A model generated the notes under the pieces. The model saw only the letters and a program-made list of their open reading frames with translations, had not been told where the DNA came from and did no database searches. A stretch of 15,057 nucleotides of DNA. Origin: an uncultured Bacilli bacterium. GTDB taxonomy: Bacteria > Bacillota_I > Bacilli_A > RF39 > UBA660. This document shows, one piece after another, positions 6,920 to 13,944 of this stretch. Both the position numbers and the translations under genes were made by a program. Location of the stretch: NCBI GenBank assembly GCA_947623855.1, contig CANQHW010000012.1, positions 1 through 15,057 of the forward strand, written 5' to 3'. Each line of letters opens with the position of its first letter. Within the stretch, counting starts at the first letter, position 1.

Positions 6920-7102
6920 TTAATCACGATGGTGTTTACGGGCATTTCTTATCATTTCTTTTTTTGCTTCTCTTCTTTTTACTCCTGGTTTAGAGTAATG
7001 TTTTCTTTTTTTAAGTTCTGAAGGGACCCCACTTTTAGCGACTTTCATTTTGAATTTTCTTAGAGCACTATTAATATCGCCATTTACCACAACTTTAGTC
7101 AT
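6920..7102 (-). CDS. rpsU: 30S ribosomal protein S21
   Basis: A 60-residue basic protein with the S21 pattern: an N-terminal VVVNGDINSALRKFK segment, then PSELKKRKHYSKPGVKRREAKKE and a basic tail. S21 sits on the platform of the 30S subunit near the 16S 3' end and helps translation initiation. The ATG has a strong AAGGAGGGATAAA ribosome binding site and a strong promoter 31 bp upstream. It leads the rpsU-yqeY transcript. Confidence 0.98.
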   Translation of the reverse strand: MTKVVVNGDINSALRKFKMKVAKSGVPSELKKRKHYSKPGVKRREAKKEMIRNARKHHRD

Positions 7103-7132
7103 TTTATCCCTCCTTCCGGGTTGCTACTTATG

Positions 7133-7161
7133 ATTATAGCACTCCCTAATAGGTATTTCAA
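7133..7161 (-). promoter_or_regulatory. Sigma-A promoter of rpsU-yqeY
   Basis: On the minus strand TTGAAA (7156-7161) and TATAAT (7133-7138) are separated by 17 bp, with an extended -10 TG one base before TATAAT. The -35 lies within 10 bases of the stop codon of the upstream pilin-like gene. Confidence 0.85.
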
Positions 7162-7170
7162 GAGCTTATT

Positions 7171-7908
7171 TTAAGGTTTTTCAATTGATTTTTTACCTTC
7201 AAAATAATCAAGTGTATCTAAATAGGTTTTGATCTTTTCTTTACTATACCCTTCTTCGATTAAACTAGTTACATCGACTAACATCATCGAATCAACATGC
7301 AATCTTGAAAATCCCCAGTCTTTAGGACTTCCTATATCATCATTTTTTAAATTTAAATAATAAGTATGACCACTTACACTACCCGAAAAATTAGCAATAT
7401 TAGAATACATTACCCAGTTAGAATTTATATCACTATTTTTATAATTTAAGTTAAAGTCGGCAACAATTTTATTGGTATTAGCATCCCAAAGAGCTAGATT
7501 ACTATAACCAGTAATTGTACCATTTCGAAACAAATAATATCTAGCATAGTAATACTTACCTTCTAAATTAACTGTTTGTTTTATGGCGCTATTGCCAGTA
7601 TTAATTTTTAAACTTTCAAAACCACGGTAAGATATTTTAAAATCTTCGCTTTCATTAGTGGTAAAAGAAGCATTACCTTCTATACTCCAAGCGTCATTGG
7701 TTTCAAAATCACTATTTTTTAAAATATTTTCTAAAGAGATATATTTATTAGCTATACTAGTATTTAAATCATCAACAATACCATCATTAATATTATTAAT
7801 TAAAATCCGGTTATGGGCATAGGTAGCGATGATGGTGGATATTACCGCGACGAAAACTAAAAAGAAAGAATATATTAATGATGTGGCAATAAAACCCTTA
7901 TTATTCAT
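7171..7908 (-). CDS. Pilin-like surface protein with carbohydrate-binding-like domain
   Basis: A 245-residue protein. It begins MNNKGFIATSLIYSFFLVFV, a prepilin-like start: short basic head, G5-F6 junction and a hydrophobic helix (6-31). The usual glutamate at mature position 5 is absent, a serine or leucine being nearby. Residues from about 62 (NILKNSDFE) to about 215 read as a beta-sandwich of the carbohydrate-binding-module type, ending with the SRLHVDSMMLVDVTSLIEEG motif that such domains and phage tail fibres share. I chose the ATG at 7906-7908, preceded by AGGTG, over an ATG five codons earlier. It lies directly after the bacteriocin terminator, with its own weak promoter. A role in adhesion is inference. 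Confidence 0.6.
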   Translation of the reverse strand: MNNKGFIATSLIYSFFLVFVAVISTIIATYAHNRILINNINDGIVDDLNTSIANKYISLENILKNSDFETNDAWSIEGNASFTTNESEDFKISYRGFESLKINTGNSAIKQTVNLEGKYYYARYYLFRNGTITGYSNLALWDANTNKIVADFNLNYKNSDINSNWVMYSNIANFSGSVSGHTYYLNLKNDDIGSPKDWGFSRLHVDSMMLVDVTSLIEEGYSKEKIKTYLDTLDYFEGKKSIEKP

Positions 7909-7929
7909 GATATAACACCTCATATTTTA

Positions 7930-7938
7930 ATTATAGCA
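7930..7938 (-). promoter_or_regulatory. Extended -10 promoter of the pilin-like gene
   Basis: On the minus strand TGCTATAAT lies 21 bp before the chosen ATG. The -35 position, inside the bacteriocin terminator tail, is poor (TTCTTT at 17 bp), so the extended -10 would have to compensate. Confidence 0.45.
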
Positions 7939-7950
7939 TAGATTAATAAT

Positions 7951-7980
7951 AAAAAGAAGGCGAAAAAATTCGCCTTCTTT
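7951..7980 (-). terminator. Strong terminator of the bacteriocin operon
   Basis: A perfect 12-bp stem, AAAGAAGGCGAA with its complement (arms 7953-7964 and 7969-7980) and a 4-nt loop, followed on the minus strand by T. The stem includes part of the stop codon of the last small gene (7979-7981). Confidence 0.9.
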
Positions 7981-8131
7981 ATGCAATAAAGGTTGCTAGA
8001 TAAGTACCTACGAATCTACCAAAATTTAAAATAACACTGATAATTAACGAAAAGGTATTTAAAATGATTGGTAGAAGTAAAATACCTAAAATAATTTTTA
8101 ATACTTTATTGTTTTTTACTTTACTTAACAT
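7979..8131 (-). CDS. Hydrophobic 50-residue peptide, candidate immunity protein
   Basis: A 50-residue frame starting MLSKVKNNKVLKIILG, with a basic head, a hydrophobic middle (ILLLPIILNTFSLIISVIL) and the tail NFGRFVGTYLATFIA. It has no double-glycine leader. Its ATG overlaps the stop of the preceding peptide gene (AAATGTTAA), so translation is coupled. Residues 25-49 align without gaps to residues 20-44 of that preceding peptide, with 7 identities (N, I, L, G, R, V, G) and many conservative changes, including the shared G-R-x-V-G. Small membrane proteins in this position are often immunity proteins of class II bacteriocins. It could instead be a leaderless bacteriocin paralog. The reading frame is well supported by coupling and by the terminator at its end. 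Confidence 0.72.
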   Translation of the reverse strand: MLSKVKNNKVLKIILGILLLPIILNTFSLIISVILNFGRFVGTYLATFIA

Positions 8132-8274
8132 TTTCGACCACTAACAACCATTTGAATAGCATTACCAACATTTCTTCCTAAATCTAATACCGTATTAATA
8201 AGACGGGCAATAGAGTTTATGAAAGTAGCGGTGATGCCTCCTCCAACGATGGTTAATAATTCTTTATCTGTCAT
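8125..8274 (-). CDS. Double-glycine-leader bacteriocin-like peptide B
   Basis: A 49-residue precursor. The leader MTDKELLTIVGG (1-12) fits the class II double-glycine pattern with hydrophobic residues before GG. Cleavage would leave 37 residues starting GITATFINSIARLI, with a G-R-N-V-G (GxxxG) motif at 33-37 and a single cysteine as the last residue (GRKC). The ATG follows AAAGGAGTATCAAAAT. It lies 22 bases after peptide A and overlaps the next small gene. The C39 exporter upstream in the same operon is the expected processing enzyme. No known bacteriocin is recognised by sequence, so the activity is inferred from leader and context. Confidence 0.82.
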   Translation of the reverse strand: MTDKELLTIVGGGITATFINSIARLINTVLDLGRNVGNAIQMVVSGRKC

Positions 8275-8296
8275 ATTTTGATACTCCTTTCTTTAC

Positions 8297-8443
8297 TTAA
8301 TTATTATTACATGCTAGAGGACGTAAAAAGCCATCCAAAACTCCAATCAAGAAAACTCCTACGGCAGCAAGGCCGGCAGCGACTTTTAAAAGGACGCCTC
8401 CCCCATTAATGCGCATTAGTTCATCATTTCCTAAAACTTTCAT
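8297..8443 (-). CDS. Double-glycine-leader bacteriocin-like peptide A
   Basis: A 48-residue precursor. The leader MKVLGNDELMRINGG (1-15) is a textbook double-glycine leader, with the EL-x-x-I-x-GG pattern. The 33-residue mature peptide starts GVLLKVAAGLAAVGVF, is strongly hydrophobic and glycine-rich, and ends RPLACNNN with one cysteine. The ATG follows AAAGGAGGTTAAAAA, the strongest ribosome binding site in the operon, which overlaps the end of the accessory gene. Peptides A and B in tandem suggest a two-peptide (class IIb) bacteriocin. Two independent one-peptide bacteriocins are the alternative. A signalling role is less likely, since no histidine kinase or response regulator is nearby. 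Confidence 0.85.
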   Translation of the reverse strand: MKVLGNDELMRINGGGVLLKVAAGLAAVGVFLIGVLDGFLRPLACNNN

Positions 8444-8446
8444 TTT

Positions 8447-8881
8447 TTAACCTCCTTTCTTAAAGGGATTTAATTTATTAATTAATGTCTTTTTATTACA
8501 TAGAATATTTAGAGATACTATTTCATCATCAAAATCGACTTTTTTGGAAAGTTTTAATTCAATATTACGATAACTTTCATAGGTTTCATAATTAATACTT
8601 ACATCACTTACTTGTACACTTTTTACATTTATTTCTTTGTTTCCAATATATACTTTAGAAGCATTTTGAATAAGCATATAATCATCGACGCCGGATGTAA
8701 CCGTTACTTTACATTCATCGGTACACGAAATATATCCTTTAGTTTCTAAAACATCATACTTGGCCGTAAAAAATAATAAGTAAATTATTCCAAGTAATAA
8801 CAGAAATATGCAAGTTGCTAAATATTTAATAGGAAATTTTTGACGATATAGTATTTCATTAGAATATACTTTATGATCCAT
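8447..8881 (-). CDS. Short HlyD-like bacteriocin export accessory protein
   Basis: A 144-residue protein with a cytoplasmic head of about 19 residues, one membrane segment (20-39) and an outside domain rich in beta strands (VLETKGYISC, CKVTVTSG, IELKLSKKVD). The layout, the KGYI motif after the membrane segment and the NKKTLINKL end resemble a membrane fusion (HlyD-type) accessory protein in which the long coiled-coil and most of the lipoyl part are missing; full members have about 400 or more residues. Its ATG overlaps the exporter stop by 11 bases (ATGGATCATAA) behind AGGAGTAAACT, so it is translated with the exporter. C53 and C57 outside the membrane could form a disulfide. An immunity role is the main alternative. 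Confidence 0.6.
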   Translation of the reverse strand: MDHKVYSNEILYRQKFPIKYLATCIFLLLLGIIYLLFFTAKYDVLETKGYISCTDECKVTVTSGVDDYMLIQNASKVYIGNKEINVKSVQVSDVSINYETYESYRNIELKLSKKVDFDDEIVSLNILCNKKTLINKLNPFKKGG

Positions 8882-10925
8882 AGTTTACTCCTAAATCAAT
8901 TATATTTCCTTCCGTATAATTATTCCGATGGGTAATATAAATTATTGTTTTATCTTGGCAATATTCTTTTAATTCCAAAATAATTCTTTTTTCTTCTTGT
9001 TCTTCCAGTTGAGATAAGGCTTCGTCTAAAATTAAGATTGGGGTGTTACGAATTAAGGCGCGAGCAAGAATTATACGTTCTTTTTCTCCTCCAGAAAGAT
9101 TGAAGTTTTCACTACTAACCATCGTTTCATAACGGAGAGGTTTATTAATAAATATTCTTTCTAAACCACAGATTTTATTAATTGTATCTAATTTTTTTAA
9201 AGGAACTTCTTTACCCAAAAGAATATTGTTTTTTATGGTATCAGTAAAAATACTTTCTTCTTGCGATAGATAGGTAATATTATTCCTTAAAACATTTAAG
9301 GGATAATCTAAAATATTAATTCCTTTTATTGTAATCTCTCCTCCATTTATATCGATAATACGACATAGTAATTTACATAAGGTTGATTTACCCATCCCGC
9401 TGGGAGCTTTTAATATAGTAAAGCTCTTCTCCGGAATAGTTAAGTTTACTTTATTTAAGATATAATCATAATTATTATAACTATAGGATATATCTTTAAA
9501 AACAATATCACCAGAAAGGAAGGTGGATATGCCCTCTTTTTGAAAATTTTCTTCTTTCATACTACTAAATTCACTAATTCTTAGAAAAGATTTAGATATT
9601 AAATGATATTCAGGTACTAAATTTATCATATTTTCAATAGGACCTTCTAAATATGTAAGTAGAGAAGTAAAAGTTATTAAATCAATTAAGGTTAAATTGC
9701 CTTTTATAATACTAATTAAACCATAACAATTAAGTAAAAATATTCCTCCTTCTTTTAATATCATTTTTAATGTATTTGATTTAATTATTTTTAGATAGAA
9801 CCTAAAGAAACTATTTTCTTTGTAAATGAATGATTTTTCTAAGTTTTGTAAAAAATAAGGATAATTGTTGTTGTTCTTTATACTTTTAAAATTAGATACA
9901 TATTCCGTTGTTAAATTATTAAAGTTGGTGGATGCATCAATACTTTTATTAATATCTTTAGTTAATATTTTACTATATATAAGGCCATAGACTATATAAC
10001 AAGTATAAATTCCTAAGACGATTAAAAATAATTTGGCGTTTAACTTTAATAAAATTATACTAGAACAAAAAGCTAAACTGAGATCTAATAAAATAGTTAC
10101 TAATATTTTACTAAATAAGTCTTTAATTCTTTCCAAGTCTCCAATACGAGTAATAATATCACCGGTACTACGCGATGATAAGACATTAGAAGGAAGATAC
10201 ATAATATGTGATAGAAAAGGAAATATTACTTTAATATCAATATTTTTATTTAAATAAGTTATTAAACTATCTCTTATATAACTACTTAAAATTTTAATAA
10301 TTAATATCATCGCAAAAATGCTCATTAAAACATATAAATAATTTTGTGTAGTCAGATATAAGTTTTCAATGATACTTTTTAAAAAGAAACTTAAAGCAAT
10401 GGAACTGACAGTCATTAATATACTAAATATAATCGTCTTAATAAATAATTTTTTTTCATCAGAAATAATGTTTTCAAAAATATTTTTAAGAGTTGTTTTA
10501 GGATTATAAGTTATCTGTTTTATGGGATACATACTTATAATGACGCCCGTCCATAAACTTTTAAATTCACTTAAACGCATGGTTTTTATTTTGTCCATAG
10601 GATCCATAACTACAACTTTATCTTTCTTAATCTCGTAAACCACTACAAAATGATTATAACCATTAGCTAAAACTATATGAAAAATTGCCGGCAGGATTAA
10701 ATCACTTGGGAGGTCTTTATTTTCACATTTAAGACCACGAGCGGAAAATCCATATTTTTCTAAAGCTTTAATTAAGTGATAAGCAGTTGTTCCTTTAGCA
10801 GTGGTACACGTATCTATTCGCAAAACTTCTTTATTAATGTAGCCATTATAGTACATAATAATAGATTGCAAACAGGATACTCCACAATCTGTAGAATCAC
10901 TTTGTTTAACAAAATATTTTTTCAT
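8871..10925 (-). CDS. Peptidase-containing ABC transporter for bacteriocin export (C39 type)
   Basis: A 684-residue membrane exporter that cuts double-glycine leaders and exports the peptides. The N-terminal C39 peptidase carries QSDSTDCGVSCL with Q8 and C14, the histidine in NHFVVV (H92) and the aspartate in MDP (D108). A membrane region follows (about 165-430). The ATPase domain has Walker A APSGMGKST (507-515), Q-loop YLSQEE, signature LSGGE (610-614), Walker B ILILDE (D634, E635) and H666. I chose the ATG at 10923-10925, preceded by AGAAGGGAGAAATAG, because it starts exactly at MKKYFVKQSDSTDC; an upstream ATG would add 15 unlike residues. Full length and all catalytic residues are present. 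It heads the operon of accessory protein and peptides. No clear promoter is visible upstream. Confidence 0.95.
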   Translation of the reverse strand: MKKYFVKQSDSTDCGVSCLQSIIMYYNGYINKEVLRIDTCTTAKGTTAYHLIKALEKYGFSARGLKCENKDLPSDLILPAIFHIVLANGYNHFVVVYEIKKDKVVVMDPMDKIKTMRLSEFKSLWTGVIISMYPIKQITYNPKTTLKNIFENIISDEKKLFIKTIIFSILMTVSSIALSFFLKSIIENLYLTTQNYLYVLMSIFAMILIIKILSSYIRDSLITYLNKNIDIKVIFPFLSHIMYLPSNVLSSRSTGDIITRIGDLERIKDLFSKILVTILLDLSLAFCSSIILLKLNAKLFLIVLGIYTCYIVYGLIYSKILTKDINKSIDASTNFNNLTTEYVSNFKSIKNNNNYPYFLQNLEKSFIYKENSFFRFYLKIIKSNTLKMILKEGGIFLLNCYGLISIIKGNLTLIDLITFTSLLTYLEGPIENMINLVPEYHLISKSFLRISEFSSMKEENFQKEGISTFLSGDIVFKDISYSYNNYDYILNKVNLTIPEKSFTILKAPSGMGKSTLCKLLCRIIDINGGEITIKGINILDYPLNVLRNNITYLSQEESIFTDTIKNNILLGKEVPLKKLDTINKICGLERIFINKPLRYETMVSSENFNLSGGEKERIILARALIRNTPILILDEALSQLEEQEEKRIILELKEYCQDKTIIYITHRNNYTEGNIIDLGVNYGS

Positions 10926-11012
10926 TCTATTTCTCCCTTCTACTATATATATTTGCAGTTTACACCCCATTTTCCTTCTTTTTTGAGAAATTTTTTTTAA
11001 AAATTTTTTAGC

Positions 11013-11046
11013 AAAACAAAAAATTCCCCAGATATATGGGAAATTT
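11013..11046 (-). terminator. Second terminator hairpin after the TasA-like gene
   Basis: On the minus strand AAATTTCCC (11038-11046) pairs with GGGGAATTT (11021-11029) through one U.G pair and an 8-nt loop, followed by TTTGTTTT. It separates the secreted-protein gene from the exporter gene. Confidence 0.75.
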
Positions 11047-11050
11047 TATA

Positions 11051-11087
11051 ATTAAAAAGTTTACTCAGTTAACCCCTGTAAACTTTT
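11051..11087 (-). terminator. First terminator hairpin after the TasA-like gene
   Basis: A perfect 10-bp inverted repeat, AAAAGTTTAC and GTAAACTTTT (11055-11064 and 11078-11087), with a 13-nt loop, followed on the minus strand by T. It begins 9 bases after the stop codon. With the second hairpin it forms a tandem terminator. Confidence 0.75.
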
Positions 11088-11095
11088 AGTTCCTC

Positions 11096-11710
11096 TTAAG
11101 CTTCTCCTAAAACAATAGCTTTTAATGCAATGATGTTATTTTCGGCAGAATCCCCAACAGAATCAGATATCCAGATTCTAATAGTGTGAGTTGTATTTGC
11201 ACCCTTTGCTTCTAAAGATAACGCACTTGTATTTATTTGACAAACATTTATGTTGGAATCTCCTGTTTCTCCTAATTCACTGGCTGGTTTATCAGTACAT
11301 GTAAAACTGTCTAAAGTTTTATATTCTTCTTCATCAAACTTAACTTTTATGTATGAATGAGGAAGACGAGTCCCTGCGCTATTAGCAGCAGGATCATCAT
11401 ATAAATAAACATTATAGTTCATTGGTAATGTGCCTTTATTGGTAACACTAAACACATATCCATTTCTGGTCGATCCATTTCCATCAGCCATTGGTTCTTC
11501 TTCAGTTATAGTTCCAGATGATCCGTTTGTTAAAAGTCCATCTTTAGTTGTAGCAAATTGCACTACTAAACTACCACTTGTAACGGTTTGAGGACTTCCT
11601 TCATCTATATCGAAGAAAATAGCATAAGATATACCTATTAAACCGATACACAGAGCAATAACTGTTATAGCAATAATAGTTGTTTGTCTTTTTAAAACAT
11701 TTTTTATCAT
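11096..11710 (-). CDS. TasA/camelysin-like secreted or anchored protein
   Basis: A 204-residue protein starting MIKNVLKRQTTIIAITVIAL, with a hydrophobic segment (10-30) ending ISYA, a possible signal peptidase site, then a beta-sandwich-like domain with TSGSLVVQF, NGYVFSVTNKGTLPMNYNVYLYDD, LPHSYIKVKFD and a last strand THTIRIWISD. This pattern resembles the TasA/CalY group of secreted fibre or surface proteins made by Bacilli. No dedicated SipW-type signal peptidase is seen nearby. Two cysteines (FTCTDK and NVCQIN) could pair. I chose the ATG behind AAAGGTGATTGT over a start 13 codons earlier. It has a good promoter (11749-11777) and tandem terminators, so it is a single-gene unit. The precise function is not known. 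Confidence 0.6.
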   Translation of the reverse strand: MIKNVLKRQTTIIAITVIALCIGLIGISYAIFFDIDEGSPQTVTSGSLVVQFATTKDGLLTNGSSGTITEEEPMADGNGSTRNGYVFSVTNKGTLPMNYNVYLYDDPAANSAGTRLPHSYIKVKFDEEEYKTLDSFTCTDKPASELGETGDSNINVCQINTSALSLEAKGANTTHTIRIWISDSVGDSAENNIIALKAIVLGEA

Positions 11711-11748
11711 ACAATCACCTTTAATATATATTCTACCCTTATATATCA

Positions 11749-11777
11749 ATAATATAGTAAAATTAAAGAAAAGTCAA
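11749..11777 (-). promoter_or_regulatory. Promoter of the TasA-like gene
   Basis: On the minus strand TTGACT (11772-11777) and TATTAT (11749-11754) are separated by 17 bp, 38 bp upstream of the chosen ATG. Confidence 0.65.
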
Positions 11778-11786
11778 TGTTAATAG

Positions 11787-11816
11787 TTGCATAATTTTGT
11801 CAAGTTACGTTATTAT
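11787..11816 (+). promoter_or_regulatory. Possible promoter of the DUF192 gene
   Basis: TTGCAT (11787-11792) and TATTAT (11811-11816) with an 18-bp spacer lie just upstream of the ribosome binding site. TATACT at 11817 is an alternative -10. The site is divergent from the TasA-like promoter. Confidence 0.35.
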
Positions 11817-11832
11817 TATACTGAGGGATATA

Positions 11833-12162
11833 ATGATGTATATTAAAATGAAAAATATTAAATTAAAAATACTTATAGCTGATACTTTTAAAAAACGGTT
11901 AATAGGGTTAATGGGGAAAAAAACAATAACTTATGGCATGTTATTTCCAAAATGTAATAGTATTCATACTTTTAATATGAAGTCTAATATTGATGTCATT
12001 GGATTAGATGAGAATAATAAAATTATTTATATATATGAAAATCTTGGTAAAAATAAAATTATTAAAATACCTTATCCGAATAATTTATGTAGTATTTTAG
12101 AGTTACCACCCTACTTTAGTAAAAATTATAAATTAAAAGAAAAAATGATATTTGAAGAATAA
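11833..12162 (+). CDS. DUF192 family protein
   Basis: A 109-residue protein of the DUF192 family (COG1430), whose role is unknown. Family marks are DTFKKRLIGLMGKK (17-30), CNSIHTFNMKSNIDVIGLD (41-59) and ILELPPYF (88-95). The ATG at 11833-11835 follows GAGGGATATA. A TTG start 12 codons upstream is possible but adds a stretch with no family match. Unlike many family members it has no N-terminal signal peptide. It is one of only two plus-strand genes in the window and converges on ezrA with an 11-base gap. Confidence 0.88.
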   Translation: MMYIKMKNIKLKILIADTFKKRLIGLMGKKTITYGMLFPKCNSIHTFNMKSNIDVIGLDENNKIIYIYENLGKNKIIKIPYPNNLCSILELPPYFSKNYKLKEKMIFEE

Positions 12163-12190
12163 AAAAATAAGTATTACGAAATACTCATTT
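12161..12190. terminator. Terminator at the DUF192/ezrA convergence, probably bidirectional
   Basis: Arms 12165-12175 and 12180-12190 form an 11-bp stem with a 4-nt loop. On the minus strand the stem has only one G.U pair and is followed by seven T. On the plus strand the same pair becomes A.C, and five T include and follow the right arm, so it works best for ezrA. It includes the ezrA stop codon at 12174-12176. Confidence 0.7.
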
Positions 12191-13889
12191 TTAATTTATC
12201 ATAGAAATCAGGTTCAATAGTAGATATCGATTGAATAGCATTTTCTAAAGCGATTTTATAATCTCCTCTAAAGAATAAATTTTCGGCTTTAGTAAGACCC
12301 ATGTCTAAAGTTTTATTAATGGGACGATATCTATTACCATACATTATGGCCATTTCAACCATTTGAGCTGTTTTTACTGTTTCATTGGTTGTATTATATA
12401 CTTTTAAAACTAAATCTCTGGCGGTATCTACTCGTAAATTTAAAGTTTTAATGGAAATAGGTTTCTTTTCTAATTCCACAACCATATCTTTTATAGCCAT
12501 ATTAGCTTCGGATAATTCAACATAATAATCTTTAGGAATATTAGGAAGTTTATAACTACTAAGTTTTAATTTACTTTTAATTAGAATATCTTTTATTTCT
12601 TCTAATTGTTCTCTTGCTCGTAGTTCATCTTCTTTTAAGCTACCTAAACTTTTTAAGGTTGTATTTAATTTTTCTTCAGTATCAGTTAGTCGTTCATTTA
12701 AAGTTTGCATTTCTTTAGCTAATCGGGAGTAAGCATAATACTTAGAACGATAAGCCATAACAATCCGTTCATAATCTTTTTTGATAGTAATTAATGAGTT
12801 TTTAATAAAATCTATTACCGAAACATCTTGATCATTTAAATCATAACTAAATTTTATAGCTTCCATTCTTTTTACTAAATCATTATTAATACTCTCTAGT
12901 TTATTTGCTTTACTAATGGTTGTTCGCATAGCTTCTTCAAAAATCTTTTTAGATATTTTTTCTTTATCAAATTCTTGATATAGAGAATCAAAATAGTCTA
13001 AAATTGTTTTAAGTTCTAATAAACTATCTTCGATATTTAAAACTTTTAATCTTTGGAAAACATCTTGAATTTTTTTATCCGCTTCGGTACTATTATATTC
13101 GATATTTAAATAATCTAAATTATAACCTTCTTGTTTCATTTTATTACTTATAGTATAGATGTCTTTAATTTTAGTCGGAATAATATTTTTACCTAACATA
13201 ATAATTGAAGGAGCTTCATGAACTACTAATGATAAATTCCCCACTAAATCATCAATAGCTTTAACTATTTTAGGAACTTCCGTATAAGAATTTTGGTCCA
13301 TGGCTATTTCAAAAGCTGCAAATAATTTATCGACATTTTCAAATTGGAGTTCAATGGTACTAGCTATATCTTCATAATCACTTTTAGCATTGTTATATTT
13401 AGCACTTACTTCCCGATATTTGGCTTTAAGTTTTGTAATAATCTCGCGATTCTTTTCTTCAGATAAAGTAATATTTCTAATCTCTCCTAATAATTTATTA
13501 CTGCGGGCTTTTAAAGTAAAAATATTCATTTCAACTTTCGCCATTAATGCATTTAATTCTTTATATTTTCTTTCTTCAAATAATGTTTCAATTTTAATTA
13601 AATCGTCATTAATCTTAGGTAAATCTTCTTCTTTGATGGATTTAAAACGAGCTTGCCATTCTTGATACATAGCTTCTAATTCAGGATTATTGATTAAAGA
13701 TTCAACTTTATTTAGCTCACTTAAGATAGCTGCTCCGATAACTAGATTTTTATCTCTTTCTAAAGTATTTATTTCTTTTTGATATTTATTTTTTTCGTGT
13801 CTGTTAATTAAATTTAAAACAACAATTATAAGGACAACTGAGGCGATATAATAGGTTACACCAACTAAAATAAAAGTTGTACTACTCAT
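12174..13889 (-). CDS. ezrA: Septation ring formation regulator EzrA
   Basis: A 571-residue protein with one N-terminal membrane segment (about 5-26), a short basic stretch (NRHEKNKYQKE) and then almost entirely helical coiled-coil repeats, as in EzrA (about 560 residues in Bacillus). EzrA binds FtsZ at the membrane, prevents extra Z rings and links FtsZ to wall synthesis. The C-terminal segment (NRYRPINKTLDMGLTKAENL, then FFRGDYKIALENAIQSISTIEP) fits the conserved end of the family. I chose the ATG at 13887-13889, with AGGAAG upstream, over a GTG three codons before. It is a single-gene unit bounded by terminators on both sides. With SepF at the left edge the window has two FtsZ partners. 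Confidence 0.92.
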   Translation of the reverse strand: MSSTTFILVGVTYYIASVVLIIVVLNLINRHEKNKYQKEINTLERDKNLVIGAAILSELNKVESLINNPELEAMYQEWQARFKSIKEEDLPKINDDLIKIETLFEERKYKELNALMAKVEMNIFTLKARSNKLLGEIRNITLSEEKNREIITKLKAKYREVSAKYNNAKSDYEDIASTIELQFENVDKLFAAFEIAMDQNSYTEVPKIVKAIDDLVGNLSLVVHEAPSIIMLGKNIIPTKIKDIYTISNKMKQEGYNLDYLNIEYNSTEADKKIQDVFQRLKVLNIEDSLLELKTILDYFDSLYQEFDKEKISKKIFEEAMRTTISKANKLESINNDLVKRMEAIKFSYDLNDQDVSVIDFIKNSLITIKKDYERIVMAYRSKYYAYSRLAKEMQTLNERLTDTEEKLNTTLKSLGSLKEDELRAREQLEEIKDILIKSKLKLSSYKLPNIPKDYYVELSEANMAIKDMVVELEKKPISIKTLNLRVDTARDLVLKVYNTTNETVKTAQMVEMAIMYGNRYRPINKTLDMGLTKAENLFFRGDYKIALENAIQSISTIEPDFYDKLKMSIS

Positions 13890-13944
13890 AATTATCACTT
13901 CCTACTCTAAATATAATCATATCATAAAATATTATGTTTTACTA

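Noticed and set aside
8125..8443. Lantibiotic, sactipeptide or circular bacteriocin
   Set aside because: Only one cysteine per peptide, and no modification, radical SAM or cyclisation gene is nearby; double-glycine leaders with a C39 exporter fit class II better.
10926..10970. Longer N terminus for the exporter
   Set aside because: The 15 extra residues do not fit C39 exporters, and the ATG at 10923-10925 has a better ribosome binding site.
10971..11012. Origin or AT-rich control element
   Set aside because: The A/T runs have no iterons or boxes and lie between a terminator and the exporter gene; I see only spacer.
11797..11832. TTG start giving a longer DUF192 protein
   Set aside because: The extra residues match nothing, and the ATG at 11833 has GAGGG at proper distance.
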